Positions 24,601-34,662 of a stretch of 64,000 bases of DNA are shown in pieces; positions within the stretch are counted from its first letter, which is position 1, and every line of letters begins with the position of its first letter. The translations under genes were made by a program, and so were the position numbers. The stretch is taken from NCBI GenBank assembly GCA_024516035.1, contig CM044957.1, positions 18,063,224-18,127,223 on the forward strand, written 5' to 3'. Source of the stretch: Bactericera cockerelli. Lineage: Eukaryota > Arthropoda > Insecta > Hemiptera > Triozidae. The notes beneath the pieces were generated by a model, which was not told the origin of the DNA, made no database searches, and saw nothing but the letters and a program-made list of their open reading frames with translations.

Positions 24601-27539
24601 ATCATTACTCAAACAATATGGGTATACAAACCTTCAAAAGATGAAAATAGTGTGCTGAGAAATATTAATTTCTCAGTTTTAAAAGAGTACCAACATAAAA
24701 TAGTATGACTGATTTTGTCCTATTTTAGAGACAGCATCTACATAAGACACCTATACAAAGAACAAAATGTGGGTCGTATTATAACATTTAAAGATTCTTA
24801 TCTGGTATTTTAAAAGAAAAAACAAACCTCATGCAAGTTGTGAATGCTGCAGAACTGGTTGAGCTCGTGATGCACTTTGTTGAAGATGAGAGACTTGTCA
24901 TAGTCTGCAGTGTAGTTCTTGACAATATCGTACACACTGGATACACTCAGAACATTCACCACCTCAATACGGTCAAAGTAAATCATCACACCACCACTGG
25001 TTCCACAGGGAACATTCTTTACTTCATCTGTCTGGAGGGTCACCTGACAGACAAGAAAACAGTTTTTTGTGTGTTACAATAAAAATGTTGTTGTAGTGGT
25101 GTGAGCTAGGCCAAAATGTCTTGATGGTCTCTAACTGGGTCAGTAGATAATAGTTTCACTGGGTTACGTCTATTTAAATACATTGGAAAATTAATAGTAC
25201 AACTTTCCTAGCTCCTCCTGGCTGACAGTATTTATTTATTATTATTTTTTTTTAAGTGGGGTTTAACGTCGCTTTCAACTGCCATGGTCATATCACGACG
25301 GGGGTTTTACCCTCCATTCGCAGGAAACTCACAAACCTGCTACTCACATTGACCTCACCCAGCCTGAGTGGGGCCGGGAAAAGCCAGCGTCACGAGAATT
25401 AGAATTTGAATGGTCACCCATCCAAGTCTTAACCTCGCTGGATGTCGCTTAACTTCGGTGTTCTGAAGGGAACTGGTGTATTCAACATGCCATCGACGCT
25501 GGCTCAGTATTTATTTAAATGGTTATACGGAGGATGATCCAATACAAATCATTGAAAGGACTTCAAACCCTTAGAAATTGGACAGCCAGGGTTTTGTTCC
25601 TGTTAATTTCCTTGTATTACATGTGAAACAGCCCATCATCCCATTACTTGCCCAGGTACCACACAGGAATCTTCTTGTATTTACATGTTTATACCACTAG
25701 AAAAATAATTTATAATAACCTTATATTTTACAATGCCTAATAAGGTAATAAGGACATATGAATTAATTTGTTTCAAGAGTTTTTTTTAATAATACGAGGT
25801 GTGGCTATTAAGTTCGTAGATTCTTCCCATAAAACAATGTGTGTTTAACTTACCCAACTTTAGAAGTTATCCCCTTAAATGTACTCTCCTCCTCTATCCC
25901 TACAACGTTCTAAGCAAATTTTCCATTGATCGAAACAGTGGTGGAGGTCATTTTGTGTGAGGCCTTTCAAGACTTCTGCCGGTTTTTCTTAACGGCATCT
26001 ACGCTGTCAAATCTGGTACCTTTCAGGGCAGATTTGATTTTTGGGAATAAGTAAAAGTCGCACGGGGCCAGGTCGGGTGAGTGAGGAGGGTGTTCCCACA
26101 CTGGAATGTTGTACTTGACCAGGAATGTCTTCACGGAGAAGGCACTGTGGACTGGCGCATGGCACCATTTTTGCGCAAACTTTTGTCATGTTAAAATTTT
26201 CGTGCAAAATTTGTCTCACACATTCTTTATTAATTTTAAGTGTATCAGCCATTAGTCTAAGAGTTAATCTACGGTCAGAACGAATCTTAAAAACAATTTT
26301 TTCAATGTTTTCGTCAGTTTTTGAGGTTTAGGGGCGACCAGGACGTTGATCGTCCTCAACATCTTCCTGACCATCTTGAAACCATTTAAACCACTTATAA
26401 AGTGTTGATCTTTTCAAACATGACTCCTGGTACACTGTCTTTAACAAAGAAAAAGTTTCACAAGCAAGTTTTACGTAAAATTCAATAATCACTCGTTGCT
26501 CAACGTTTGTATCAATCATAATTCCGGCAAAATTAAAAAAGGTGTCTTGCGCGTTGGGCTATCACAACAGAACTAATTACAGTACAGGCATGTGACAGCT
26601 ATCAATCGAAACACAAGACTTGAAGCTGTCTAAAAATGTTCATCATATCTTCCTAGCATGAACAGCTTTTGCGTAGCGGCTCGCGTCTACGAACTTAATA
26701 GCCAAACCTCATACTATTAATAATTCCATGCCTATAAGATAGGCACAGCTGTCTTATGCTTGTGTCTTGTCCAATGGTCCAAAGACTAAATTTAAATTAC
26801 TGGTATCAGTTCTTCAGGATGGAGGTTTTACCTCTATCCTACCCTCAAATAGTTAGAAATTGTAATAGGTACACACATTAACCTTGCCAGCTTCATGTGT
26901 TGTTTACTTGATAAGCAGATTTTTTTTGTATGAAAGTTGTGCCCAAATTAAGAATCTAGCTCAAGATATCTGGACCACAAGCAGTAGTGATAATTGTTAC
27001 TACCATTACACCATGGAGTCTGGCTTGGTACCATGAAGTGGTCATGATTTCAAATAAAAGATGATATTTCATGCAATTGATGGGATCCAAACTCACAGTA
27101 TGTGCTGCCTGAAATATCAGGTTTATATGCACTAACCAATCATTCACCAATGCAGTACAAGAAACAAAATTTCTTACTATCAAAAATAACAACATTATAC
27201 TACTCATTTGTAATACTACCCAGCTTACATGAACCTTACTCAGAATGAGTCATCTTATACCCAAAACTCTAAAATATTATCAATCAGTTAATAATAAGTA
27301 ATAATTAAAAAGCACTGATCTTTGAAATTCATATAAAAAAATCCACCCACCTGCACATGTCTGAAGGATGTTATGAACGGGATCATGGCATGGAAACCAG
27401 GACCACTGATGGTTGAGAGCAAGGCTCCACCTCGGAAGTAAACACCCACATGACCCTCTTCAATCTTGTGGAATGAGTAGTTGAATACTAGAATGAGGGA
27501 GAACAGGGTGACAATACCCACCAGAAGACTCTCTGCCAT
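18689..27539 (-). CDS. erlin: Erlin (ER lipid raft-associated SPFH protein), 5 coding exons
   Basis: Coding exons on the minus strand: 27539-27351, 25043-24828, 22095-21944, 20631-20450 and 18918-18689. Each is bounded by AG and GT and the phases join (0,0,2,1), giving 322 aa, close to the roughly 340 aa usual for erlins. The N-terminus ([19 protein letters not shown]) is a membrane anchor. The SPFH/prohibitin domain follows ([37 protein letters not shown]). The conserved N-glycosylation site NYT lies near residue 106. A charged coiled coil fills exon 4 ([20 protein letters not shown]). The last exon has the assembly region ([17 protein letters not shown]) and a short, divergent tail. In other animals erlins form ER-membrane rings that drive ERAD of activated IP3 receptors and restrain SREBP. 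The ATG was chosen at the family start, six bases after an acceptor at 27544, so a 5' UTR exon must lie upstream. The last donor is embedded in a minisatellite. Family assignment is near certain. Confidence 0.95.
19085..19165 (+). repeat. Retroelement 3' end with (TTA)n tail
   Basis: ATTGCCTCAGGCAATAATCA, then CAATAAAGAGTTATTATTAT. The same kind of tail (GCCACAGGCAATAACCCC then AATAAAGC and a long A-run) occurs at 62530-62710. It looks like the 3' end of a LINE or LINE-mobilised element. Confidence 0.4.
19166..19718. other. Erlin intron 4 sequence, nothing recognised
   Basis: Intronic sequence between the last two erlin exons without a named repeat. Confidence 0.4.
19719..19928 (-). repeat. 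tRNA-derived SINE, family D, full length
   Basis: In minus orientation in erlin intron 4. Tail AATAATAATAATATCCCC, body and head (GCTGGGTTTCGAACCCACGA, ACTGAGCTACCGGGACA) are all present. Confidence 0.88.
19963..20838. repeat. Direct repeats bracketing erlin exon 4
   Basis: A segment with AATACAGGTA, a T-run, and TTTCATCCTGTTGTAGATAA, CATTTTT occurs at about 20034-20130 and again at 20779-20838, on both sides of exon 4 and its minisatellite. A 40-bp-spaced pair of GATATTGAACATGTCT-type words also lies at 19963-20025. Confidence 0.7.
20138..20459 (-). repeat. 46-bp minisatellite (7 units) that includes the erlin exon 4 splice donor
   Basis: Seven consecutive 46-bp units begin at 20138, 20184, 20230, 20276, 20322, 20368 and 20414. 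They are almost identical; the sixth has one substitution (GTACCGACAC for GTACCAACAC). On the gene strand every unit carries AAAATTGAGG|GTGAGTTTCG, the end of erlin exon 4 plus its donor. The unit at 20414-20459 holds the real exon end (20450); the other six repeat the donor in the intron. Each unit also contains the palindrome CACGTG. Confidence 0.95.
20839..21943. other. Erlin intron 3; only an old tRNA-like trace
   Basis: 21480-21565 (GGTAGTCAGTAGGTCATGGG) may be an old SINE head. 21740-21775 has a small hairpin (AGAGGTTAAGACCTCT). Otherwise nothing is recognised. Confidence 0.3.
22659..23952 (-). mobile_element. mariner element, nearly complete, in an erlin intron
   Basis: About 1.29 kb, the usual mariner length, flanked by TA on both sides (22657-22658 and 23953-23954). 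The terminal inverted repeats are roughly 28 bp and imperfect; both read AAGTACCCGTGTT at the inner end. The element sits between erlin coding exons 2 and 3, on the same strand as the gene. Confidence 0.93.
22723..23773 (-). pseudogene. mariner transposase with a single frameshift
   Basis: Intronless transposase of about 350 codons. The N-terminal helix-turn-helix region is followed by a linker ([11 protein letters not shown]) and then the three mariner catalytic aspartates: [20 protein letters not shown] and [11 protein letters not shown], the DD34D pattern. The ATG at 23773 is used because the reading frame further upstream starts only with TTG. The frame breaks near 23125 within an A-run after GFLEKGK; one base fewer would join both halves. 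Everything else is open, so this is either a recently dead copy or a homopolymer sequencing error. Confidence 0.92.
24016..24305. mobile_element. Possible MITE in an erlin intron
   Basis: GGGGTGTTATGAATTTTCAA ATGTTCATT on the left is the approximate complement of AATGAACATTTGAACATTCA on the right (24281-24305). The ends and target duplication are not clear. Confidence 0.4.
25239..25504 (-). repeat. 5S rRNA-derived SINE, full length
   Basis: A 5S-headed SINE in minus orientation with its A-rich tail at 25239. It is flanked by a 13-bp target duplication, CAGTATTTATTTA, at 25226-25238 and 25505-25517. It lies in the first coding intron of erlin and is nearly identical to the copies at 8589, 29356 and 53395. 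Confidence 0.9.
25795..26711 (-). mobile_element. Internally deleted mariner
   Basis: Flanked by TA at 25793-25794 and 26712-26713. The inverted repeats read GTGTGGCTATTAAGTTCGTA on the left and the near-complement on the right. On the minus strand the helix-turn-helix part remains ([18 protein letters not shown]), then [14 protein letters not shown], then a jump straight to [10 protein letters not shown] and [14 protein letters not shown]. The region with the first two catalytic aspartates is gone, so this copy cannot encode an active transposase. It belongs to a different mariner lineage from the one at 22659 and lies in the first coding intron of erlin. Confidence 0.88.
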
Positions 27540-28022
27540 TTCTCTGTGAAAGTAAAAAATGAATAGGTAATAGAAATAGTTATATATTATAAGCATTTTG
27601 CAACATTGAAAAATCAAATATGATTAAGAGTAGAAAATTGATTTTCATTTTCAACTGAACAGAGGATTTCAACCATCATGCTGATTAGGTACTAGCTCAA
27701 GGATTTTCTGCCCATCACAATGAACTTTTTAACTGGATGATAGATGAAAAATTCTTGCTTTGAGCTGGTAGCCCACATAAACTTATTTTTTACTAGACAC
27801 AAAAGAAAATATATTTGAAGCAAATGCTCAAATAAGAACTCAAAACTTATAGAACAGGAATTGCTTATCCAATCTGAGATTTGAAATAAAACCATGTTTT
27901 CATGAAAACATGAGATTTTTATATAAAACCATGTTTTCAATGAAAACATGGTTTATTTCCATGTAAGAGTTCTGTGAAAGTTTCATAAGAATTGATTCAG
28001 AAATAACTCTTGGATAGTAGTA

Positions 28023-28325
28023 GTCACCGTGGCAGAGTGAGTTAGCGCGCTAGGCATTGCACGCACGGTGACCTGGGTTCGATCCCCAGCGGGGCAGGAA
28101 TTTTTCTGCTCTGTACTTGGATGTTCGGGGTTCACTCATACCTCGTGAGGAAAAATGAGTAGTTACTTGTATGAGTAACGACCAGTGGCGGCATTACCAG
28201 AGTAAAAAGAAATTAATGTAATAGAATAATTCGAAATGTAAAGGAGGCTCTTAGTAATGCTGCGCTACCCACAAAAAATTGTGAAGAGGCCTTGTGCTTC
28301 ACCACAAAGAAAATCATACATACAT
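28023..28325 (+). repeat. tRNA-derived SINE, family G, full length
   Basis: Head GCAGAGTGAGTTAGCGCGCT, GACCTGGGTTCGATCCCCAG; body CTCGTGAGGAAAAATGAGTA, CCAGTGGCGGCATTACCAG, CTGCGCTACCCAC; ends in a TACA-rich stretch. Copies at 40531, 43805 and 16904. Confidence 0.88.
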
Positions 28326-28524
28326 ACAACTCTTGGATAGTAACAGTTGAGCAATGCCGAGCCTGGGTAAGACATAGATTGGTGCCTGCCATGGTCTCAA
28401 TTACATCCGTATTACTACAGTTTCTGGTAGCATCCCAGTTCAATGGAGACAGATTAGAAGAGGCTGGAACAACTTGGCAGAATGGACAGGGTGAAACCTG
28501 CATCATACTTACGAAGGCCTCAGT

Positions 28525-28596
28525 CATTTTCAGATTTCAGAATCTGGAATATGATCTCATTTTCAGATTTCAGAATCTGGAATATGATCTCAGTGA
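28525..28596. repeat. 36-bp tandem duplication
   Basis: Two back-to-back copies of CATTTTCAGATTTCAGAATC followed by TGGAATATGATCT. Confidence 0.85.
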
Positions 28597-29161
28597 GCTA
28601 TATACATACCTTCTCAAAGTAAGACTGCAAGGTACCTAGATCCCAAATATTACATCCAGTCACATTCAGACTTTCATCATAAGCTAGGCACTTTTGGTCC
28701 TTTAAACCTTCAGCATTGGTCACTTCTCAAACTTACTTCAAATACGTAGAGTAGTCAAAATAAAATAACAGTGTTAAATACTTCTTCTACTCTATAGTTT
28801 TACCTGCGTTAGGTGCAATGTGCATTAGCATTTAAAAAGAAATTTAAAAACGACCTGAAACAAAAATCTCAAACCCAAAACCGCCCTTCCCCAAAACTCA
28901 AAATGTAAATTTAAAATTTGGCGGGCTTGAACACCGGACACAGATCAAAGTGCAAAGAGAAATAATAGAGAACATTGAAAAATACTCTCTGGATATGGCG
29001 CGGGTTTGAAAAATAAAACATTAACCCATGTCATCGATTTAAATTTTCGACAACATTGACGGCGTGTTCAACTACTGTTCAATAGTTATACTCGTAGGAT
29101 CACCGAAGGTTATTGGTATAAGTAGGGCTGTCGGCTACGAAAGCTCTTTGTCACTGCGACC

Positions 29162-29383
29162 TTAAATAGATCTTTTGTGACATGCCCCTCCAACTCTAAA
29201 AGAGATTCTTTTAGGACTGATTTCGGTAATTTCTTTAGGTGTTAGAATCAGCCTTGAGAAGTGTTTCAGTGGAGCGTGTGAGACTGCTCCACATTCACAG
29301 AGAATGTGTTTTGCTGTCTCTGGGGCCTCTTTACAGAGACTGTAAAGTAGGCGAAGCCAGCGTCGATGGCATGTTGAATACAC
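29162..29383 (-). pseudogene. LINE fragment, C-terminal zinc knuckle of reverse transcriptase ORF, split by a SINE
   Basis: The minus-strand peptide CKEAPETAKHILCECGAVSH matches the C..C...H....C tail that follows the RNase H part of some non-LTR retrotransposons. It is the same as the sequence at 45855-46149 (CSLCKDAPETAKHILCECES). The 5S SINE at 29356 interrupts it. Confidence 0.7.
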
Positions 29384-29611
29384 CGGTTCCCTTCAGAACA
29401 CCGAAGTTAAGCGACATCCAGCGAGGTTAAGACTTGGATGGGTGACCATTCAAATTCTAATTCTCGTGACGCTGGCTTTTCCCGGCCCCACTCAGGCTGG
29501 GTGAGGTCAATGTGAGTAGCAGGTTTGTGAGTTTCCTGCGAATGGAGGGTAAAACCCCCGTTGTGATATGACCATGGCAGTTGAAAGCGACGTTAAACCC
29601 CACTTAAAAAA
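29356..29611 (+). repeat. 5S rRNA-derived SINE, full length
   Basis: Begins GCCAGCGTCGATGGCATGTT, then the 5S-like GAAGTTAAGCGACATCCAGC and GACTTGGATGGGTGACCATT, then the shared core, then an A-run. Target duplication AAAGTAGGCGAA at 29344-29355 and 29612-29623. It interrupts the LINE fragment. Confidence 0.93.
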
Positions 29612-30405
29612 AAAGTAGGCGAATACAGGTCATAACCCAGACAGCACAGTCAACTGGATGTATACCATACTGTTAGGTGGAAAAAGTCTACTTGCCCACC
29701 TGGAAATCAGCTGGAGATTTCCACCTTCCACCTGACCTCCACCTGGAAATCAACTGGAAATGAACTGGAAAGTAACCCAACTTTTAACTGGAAGTCAGTT
29801 GCCCAAAGTCAACTGGATTTGTTCCACTTATTTCCAGCTACTAGTAGCGCTCTCTAGTGGATGGGATAAGAAGTCACTACCCCAATGCTTACATACCTAT
29901 TTACCTATACTGTACATTATCCTACATAATAATTAAATGCTACGCTCTTGGTTTTGAGGTCGTGGGTTCGAATCCCATTATATGCATTTTTTTGCAACAA
30001 AAAAAAAAATAATAATAGTAATAAAAATACTAGAAACAAATGTATATTAGGCATACATTCAATTTAAGTTATTTTATTTAGAGGCCATACATTCAAATCT
30101 CATGAAGAATATTTTTTTTGTATAAAAATAAAGTAATAAATTTTAAATAGGTTTTTTTAACATATATTATCAATTTTGAGTATAATTTTTTTATATAGAA
30201 ATTTGGAAAGAAAAAGAAAATAACTAATCTGTTTTAAACAACACAATTCAAATAAGACTCTTTAACATTATTATATTTTTACAATACAAGTGTTTATTTT
30301 TAAAAAAATTGTCCCAAAAGTGTAAAATGCACTATCAAATTTCCACCATGTCACAAGACCTTGTACTAATGTATCACAAGTATGTCCTAAGTAGGTATAA
30401 TCTCT

Positions 30406-30823
30406 ATATATAAAACTCAAAGTTGTGCATGTCTGGCTGACTATGTCTTCTTGGGGTTACAATACCAAACGGTACTCTCACTGAGAGTTCACCCCCCCTA
30501 AGCCACCTTCAACATACTAGAAAATTATCAAAATTAAAATATCTAATACAATTTTCAAGTGCACTGGTAATCAAGTGGTTAACGCGCTAGTCAGATAATC
30601 AACCTAGCGTAGGGTTCCGTTGTTTCAAATTTTTCCTCATTATGGTTGTGACCACATAATAATAAGACTCTGAGGGTTAGGTGGTAGAAAATGCTTTGAG
30701 CATAACCTTTAACCTTACCTGGTGGTTACCTTCCAATTAAAAGTGTTATTATTATTTTTATTGGGACACCGGCCGGCCATGAGAAAAAACCTTAATGGTG
30801 ACAAAATGCCAGGTTTTAGCTAG
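30406..30823 (+). mobile_element. Helitron-like element interrupted by a SINE
   Basis: Starts TCTCTATATATAAAACTCAA after an A and ends GCTAG before a T, with GACACCGGCCGGCC near the 3' side. The SINE at 30559 sits in it. Similar ends occur at 41248 and 60982. Confidence 0.5.
30559..30758 (+). repeat. tRNA-derived SINE, family E
   Basis: GTGCACTGGTAATCAAGTGG, ACGCGCTAGTCAGATAATC, then CTCTGAGGGTTAGGTGGTAG and a (TTA)n tail. Confidence 0.85.
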
Positions 30824-31555
30824 TATAGAAATAAAATAATGATATCCAATTATAAAATATGCTCATAACATGTACATAATCACAATAAAATAATAATACT
30901 ATGTAAATTAAAATATATTTCTTTTGTGAAACCAAAAATAACAAAGAAATAAACTAATAGCCAGCAGAAAATGAAGATGGGGCATGGAATACACCAGTTT
31001 TCATGAAAATGCAAAAGTTAAGCAATGTCTTTGAACGTGGTTGAACATGGATTAGTGAATGTTATTATGTATTTGTAATCCTTCATGACAATTTATATAC
31101 TGCTGTGGCTAATTAGAATTGCTGGGTTGTTTGCTTTGAGAATTATTACCAAAAAACATTGTTATACTTAAATTAAAACAAAATTGACTTGTTAAGACTA
31201 GTGAAATTATAAAACACAATAACACAATAGTGTGGAACACTTTTTTTAAATAGATATAAAATTAACTCAAAATTTAAGGGGCTTCATAGTAATAAGGTGG
31301 TAGAGAGAGCACAATAGTTATTATTGTTATTATTAACAGTTCACAGTAAATTGGCCAATTAATTTTAAATCAAGTAATCAGGAAGCATGTCACAAAGTAA
31401 ACATCATTTTTTAGTGTGGCAGAACCACCTATGAGTGAAATATTCATTTTATTATAATATGTATTGTACATCTAAATAAAATCCACAGAGTGAAAAATTT
31501 CACTATCTAGCACTATGCATTCAGCTGTTTCTTTGCTTGAACCAGAACCTTTTTT

Positions 31556-31703
31556 TAGCCAACCTATGGTCAAGAGATCGAGCATAAAAAATTCTGTTTC
31601 CCTTAACACATGAGACTAGCATTCATGGTCCTACTTTGGCTTGGCTAGGCTAGGTGAGATTAATATGGGTAGCTGGTATGATTCCAAGTGAACTGAAGGT
31701 GTT
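31556..31703 (+). repeat. Old tRNA-derived SINE, family C
   Basis: TTCTGTTTCCCTTAACACAT, then GGCTAGGTGAGATTAATATG and GGTAGCTGGTATGATTCCAA follow the family C order, diverged. 30978-31060 is an even older 5S-SINE head piece (GGAATACACCAGTTTTC). Confidence 0.6.
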
Positions 31704-31959
31704 TGTCATTGTGTGATTGTGCTAGTCCAGGAACAGCAGAGTGCAGAGTGTTCATTAGGGTCCAAGTGGATGTCTCTAGAAATGGATGGTTATTGTCAGA
31801 TGAAAAAGGTGATCCAGTATTAACTGTTTCTTGTCCTTTCCTTTTCTTCTGTCACGATTCACGATTTAGACAAACTAAAGAACTATTTTTTGAAACATCT
31901 CGAAAGCAAATTTGGAGTTCAGAAATCACAAATTAAACACTTTCAGTAGTTATAAAAAA

Positions 31960-32325
31960 GAGTTCAAAACTAATTAAAATATTATTTGTATTTAAAATAT
32001 GTTCAAATAAATGAAATACCTATTATTTAAGAGAATTATTAATTATTTAAAATAATTCACAATTTGTCACAAAAATATCACAAATTCTGAATTTCCTTCA
32101 ACAAAGGACGAGTTTTATCTAAACACTTCCAGGACGAGTTTTATCAAGATCAAAACTAATTAAAATGATATTTGTATTTAAAAATGTTCAAAACTAAATG
32201 AAATACCTAATATTTAAAAGAATTATTAATTATTTAAAACAATTTACAATCACCAATATCACAATTTCTGAAATTACGAAAGATCAAAGATGGCGTCTTC
32301 AACAAAGGACGCGTTTTATGTAAAC
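31960..32325. repeat. About 170-bp imperfect tandem duplication inside the 3-kb element
   Basis: TTTGTATTTAAAATATGTTC, GAAATACCTATTATTTAAGA and TTCAACAAAGGACGAGTTTT in the first copy recur in the second (near 32160-32325) with substitutions. Confidence 0.75.
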
Positions 32326-32598
32326 TGGAAAAATATGGAACATTTCCAGCTGACTGGTCAACTGACTAAATTCTACTCATGTCCTAGCTGGAGAGAGTCG
32401 TTATATTTCCAGCTGACTGCCCAGGTGACTGAGTCTAGATGGATTTTTGTTGGAAATATCCAGGTGGCTGGTCAACTGATTAAATCCATAATGGAAAAAT
32501 CCAGCTGTCGGGACAGTTGGAGGTCCAGTTGACTTTATACACCTGGATATTTCCACCTTAAATCCAGACTGGAAGTCACCTTCCGTGCTGTCTGGGAA

Positions 32599-33782
32599 GG
32601 CAAGCAAGCACTGATGTTTCGTTGGGCTAACAGATTGAATGTTTATTGTTTTGAAAGTGAATCTAATAAGTCACATGATGAAATAAAAGCACAAGTTATT
32701 ATGACAAATTCTAATGTAAGAGCGATGCAATAGTTTAATTTTTATAAATACAGAACAGATATAATAATAGGAAACACTTTATGCAGTAGACATTTATTTA
32801 TACACAGGTCATATATCTAATAATAATAAACTTATCCTGGAATAGCATTGGATATGATACACATAATTAATGCATTTGAATATCAAAACGATGTTCTGAA
32901 GATTAAAAAGCAAAAATCAAACCAATAAATTTTATAAAAACAATTATAGAAATATCTTATGAGGCAAAATATGAACAAGTATAATGAAACGTGCACACAC
33001 ATAAAATAATAAGAATTTAATATACAGTTGACGTAAAATTTCACAAAGTTTCTTATAAAAAAAAAATCGGATAGAGGGAGTTTCAAAACCTAAGAAAAAG
33101 GAGAGGATATAATTATGCGGCAATCGGACCTGCTCTAAAATCTGAGAGAACCATGAGCTTTGTGAAGTCTACTGTAGAAAATATGAAAAGCATAATACAA
33201 AGTTCGATATCACGAAGTTTTAAAAATATTTTCATTTTTAAGAGCTCATTATACTGGAAATTTGTTCTCGAAATTTGGATATGGAAAAGTATCAAAAAAA
33301 AATATATGAGACTATAAAAGTATTGAAACACATTCATAATGGAAACGAGTTTAATCTTATTTCTAATACTTCACTATTTGATACGAAAGTAGTCCCTTTG
33401 TACTTGAAGTTGACTTGGGTGCCATTATTATTAGCAGCATTAATAAGATAACATAATGTTACTTCAGTACGCACTTCGCGTCGTAAACAAAAACGTACAA
33501 GAGAGTACAAAAATCATTTGTAATTCCAACCTAGGTACTTAAAACTTGATATTAACAACTTATACGTAGTGGTGGTATTGTATTCTAGAAACTTGTTTCC
33601 TTAGAAAAACTAATGCTCCAAGATAATTAATAGAAATATTTTTTGGAAACAATAAGATTATCTGATTCATTTATATGCAGTAAGACACATATTTTAATGC
33701 ATAAATACATCTAAATCAATGTTTACATGAGATTTCAACTACCATGTCTATGAGGATCAATTTTTTTTGTTTACATAATTAC
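32599..33782. other. No gene seen
   Basis: Strongly AT-rich spacer between the 3-kb element and the hAT MITE; no recognised family. Confidence 0.35.
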
Positions 33783-34032
33783 CAGGCGCGGCCGGTGATA
33801 AGGAGCTGCGGAACTGCAGCACCTTCAGACACAAAAGAAAAAGAGAGGAATTTCTCAAGTCCTAGCTTGTACACAATGAAAATTACCACACATTTCTTGA
33901 TAAATTAATACATAATTATTATGATTGGCATGGTGAACAAACTCACACTCTTTAGATACTGAAAATGCAACTCTATAAATGCCACTTAAGTCCAGTTTGT
34001 GTGGCAGCACCCTCAAATCATTTTCTTATCAG
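33783..34032. mobile_element. hAT-type MITE, second copy
   Basis: Starts CAGGCGCGGCCGGTG and ends GGCGGCGTCTG; 8-bp flanks ATAATTAC and ATAGTTAC (7 of 8). It aligns along its length with the element at 18001 (GCTGCGGAACTGCAG, TTATGATTGGCATGGT, ACTCTATAAATG). Confidence 0.82.
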
Positions 34033-34552
34033 GCGGCGTCTGATAGTTACCAATTATCATTCAAAATAGAGGAAACACTATATCGATTTGGTTTTCTCTT
34101 GCAACTGTGGAATTTGGAATTATATAGGTGCATTCAAGTAGAGAAAAATAATTATACATGAGATTCTGTAGTAAAGAGAAACAATAACTATTATATAAAA
34201 ATACCATAGAAAATTAACATCAAAGAAGTACAAAAAAGAGCAGAATCTTAAAACATATTTTCCTTCATAGCTAGTTTGATCCCTCTCTAACTCACTCTCT
34301 ATTTCACTCACACTTTTTCTCTCATATAGCCATCCAACTCTCATTATTCTCAATCAATCTATATAACAATTATATAAGTAACACCTCACTCGTTTTATTC
34401 ACTAGAAACATGTCTTTCAATCTAAACATTGGTCCTACCACAACTCGACGATATCAATACATAAAATTTCCTGACAAAAAAAAGAAGATATTGTAATTTA
34501 CATATACCTATGTGGTGTATTTTCAAGTTTTTTTTTCTGGTGCATTTTCAAA

Positions 34553-34558
34553 TTTATT
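34553..34558 (-). terminator. Possible polyadenylation signal of the MOSPD-type gene
   Basis: AATAAA on the minus strand about 105 nt after the stop codon at 34663. It is the nearest canonical hexamer downstream of the gene. Confidence 0.45.
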
Positions 34559-34662
34559 AATTTTTACGAGTTTACCAAATCGCAAAAGTTGTTAACATCG
34601 GAAGTATATGGTTTAAGTCTATACTTGATTTGAAGGCACAGTTATTCGATCCTCGAATAACC

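Larger units (their letters stand above)
29646..32598. mobile_element. 3-kb DNA transposon with CAGACAGCAC ends and subterminal repeats
   Basis: Ends CCCAGACAGCACAGT (left) and CCGTGCTGTCTGGGA (right) are inverted repeats. About 250 bp inside each end is packed with variants of CAACTGGA / CACCTGGA / TTTCCAGCTGACTG in inverted orientation between the two ends. No transposase is readable, so it is probably non-autonomous. The family is not assigned. A Helitron-like element, SINEs and a 170-bp duplication lie inside. Confidence 0.75.
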
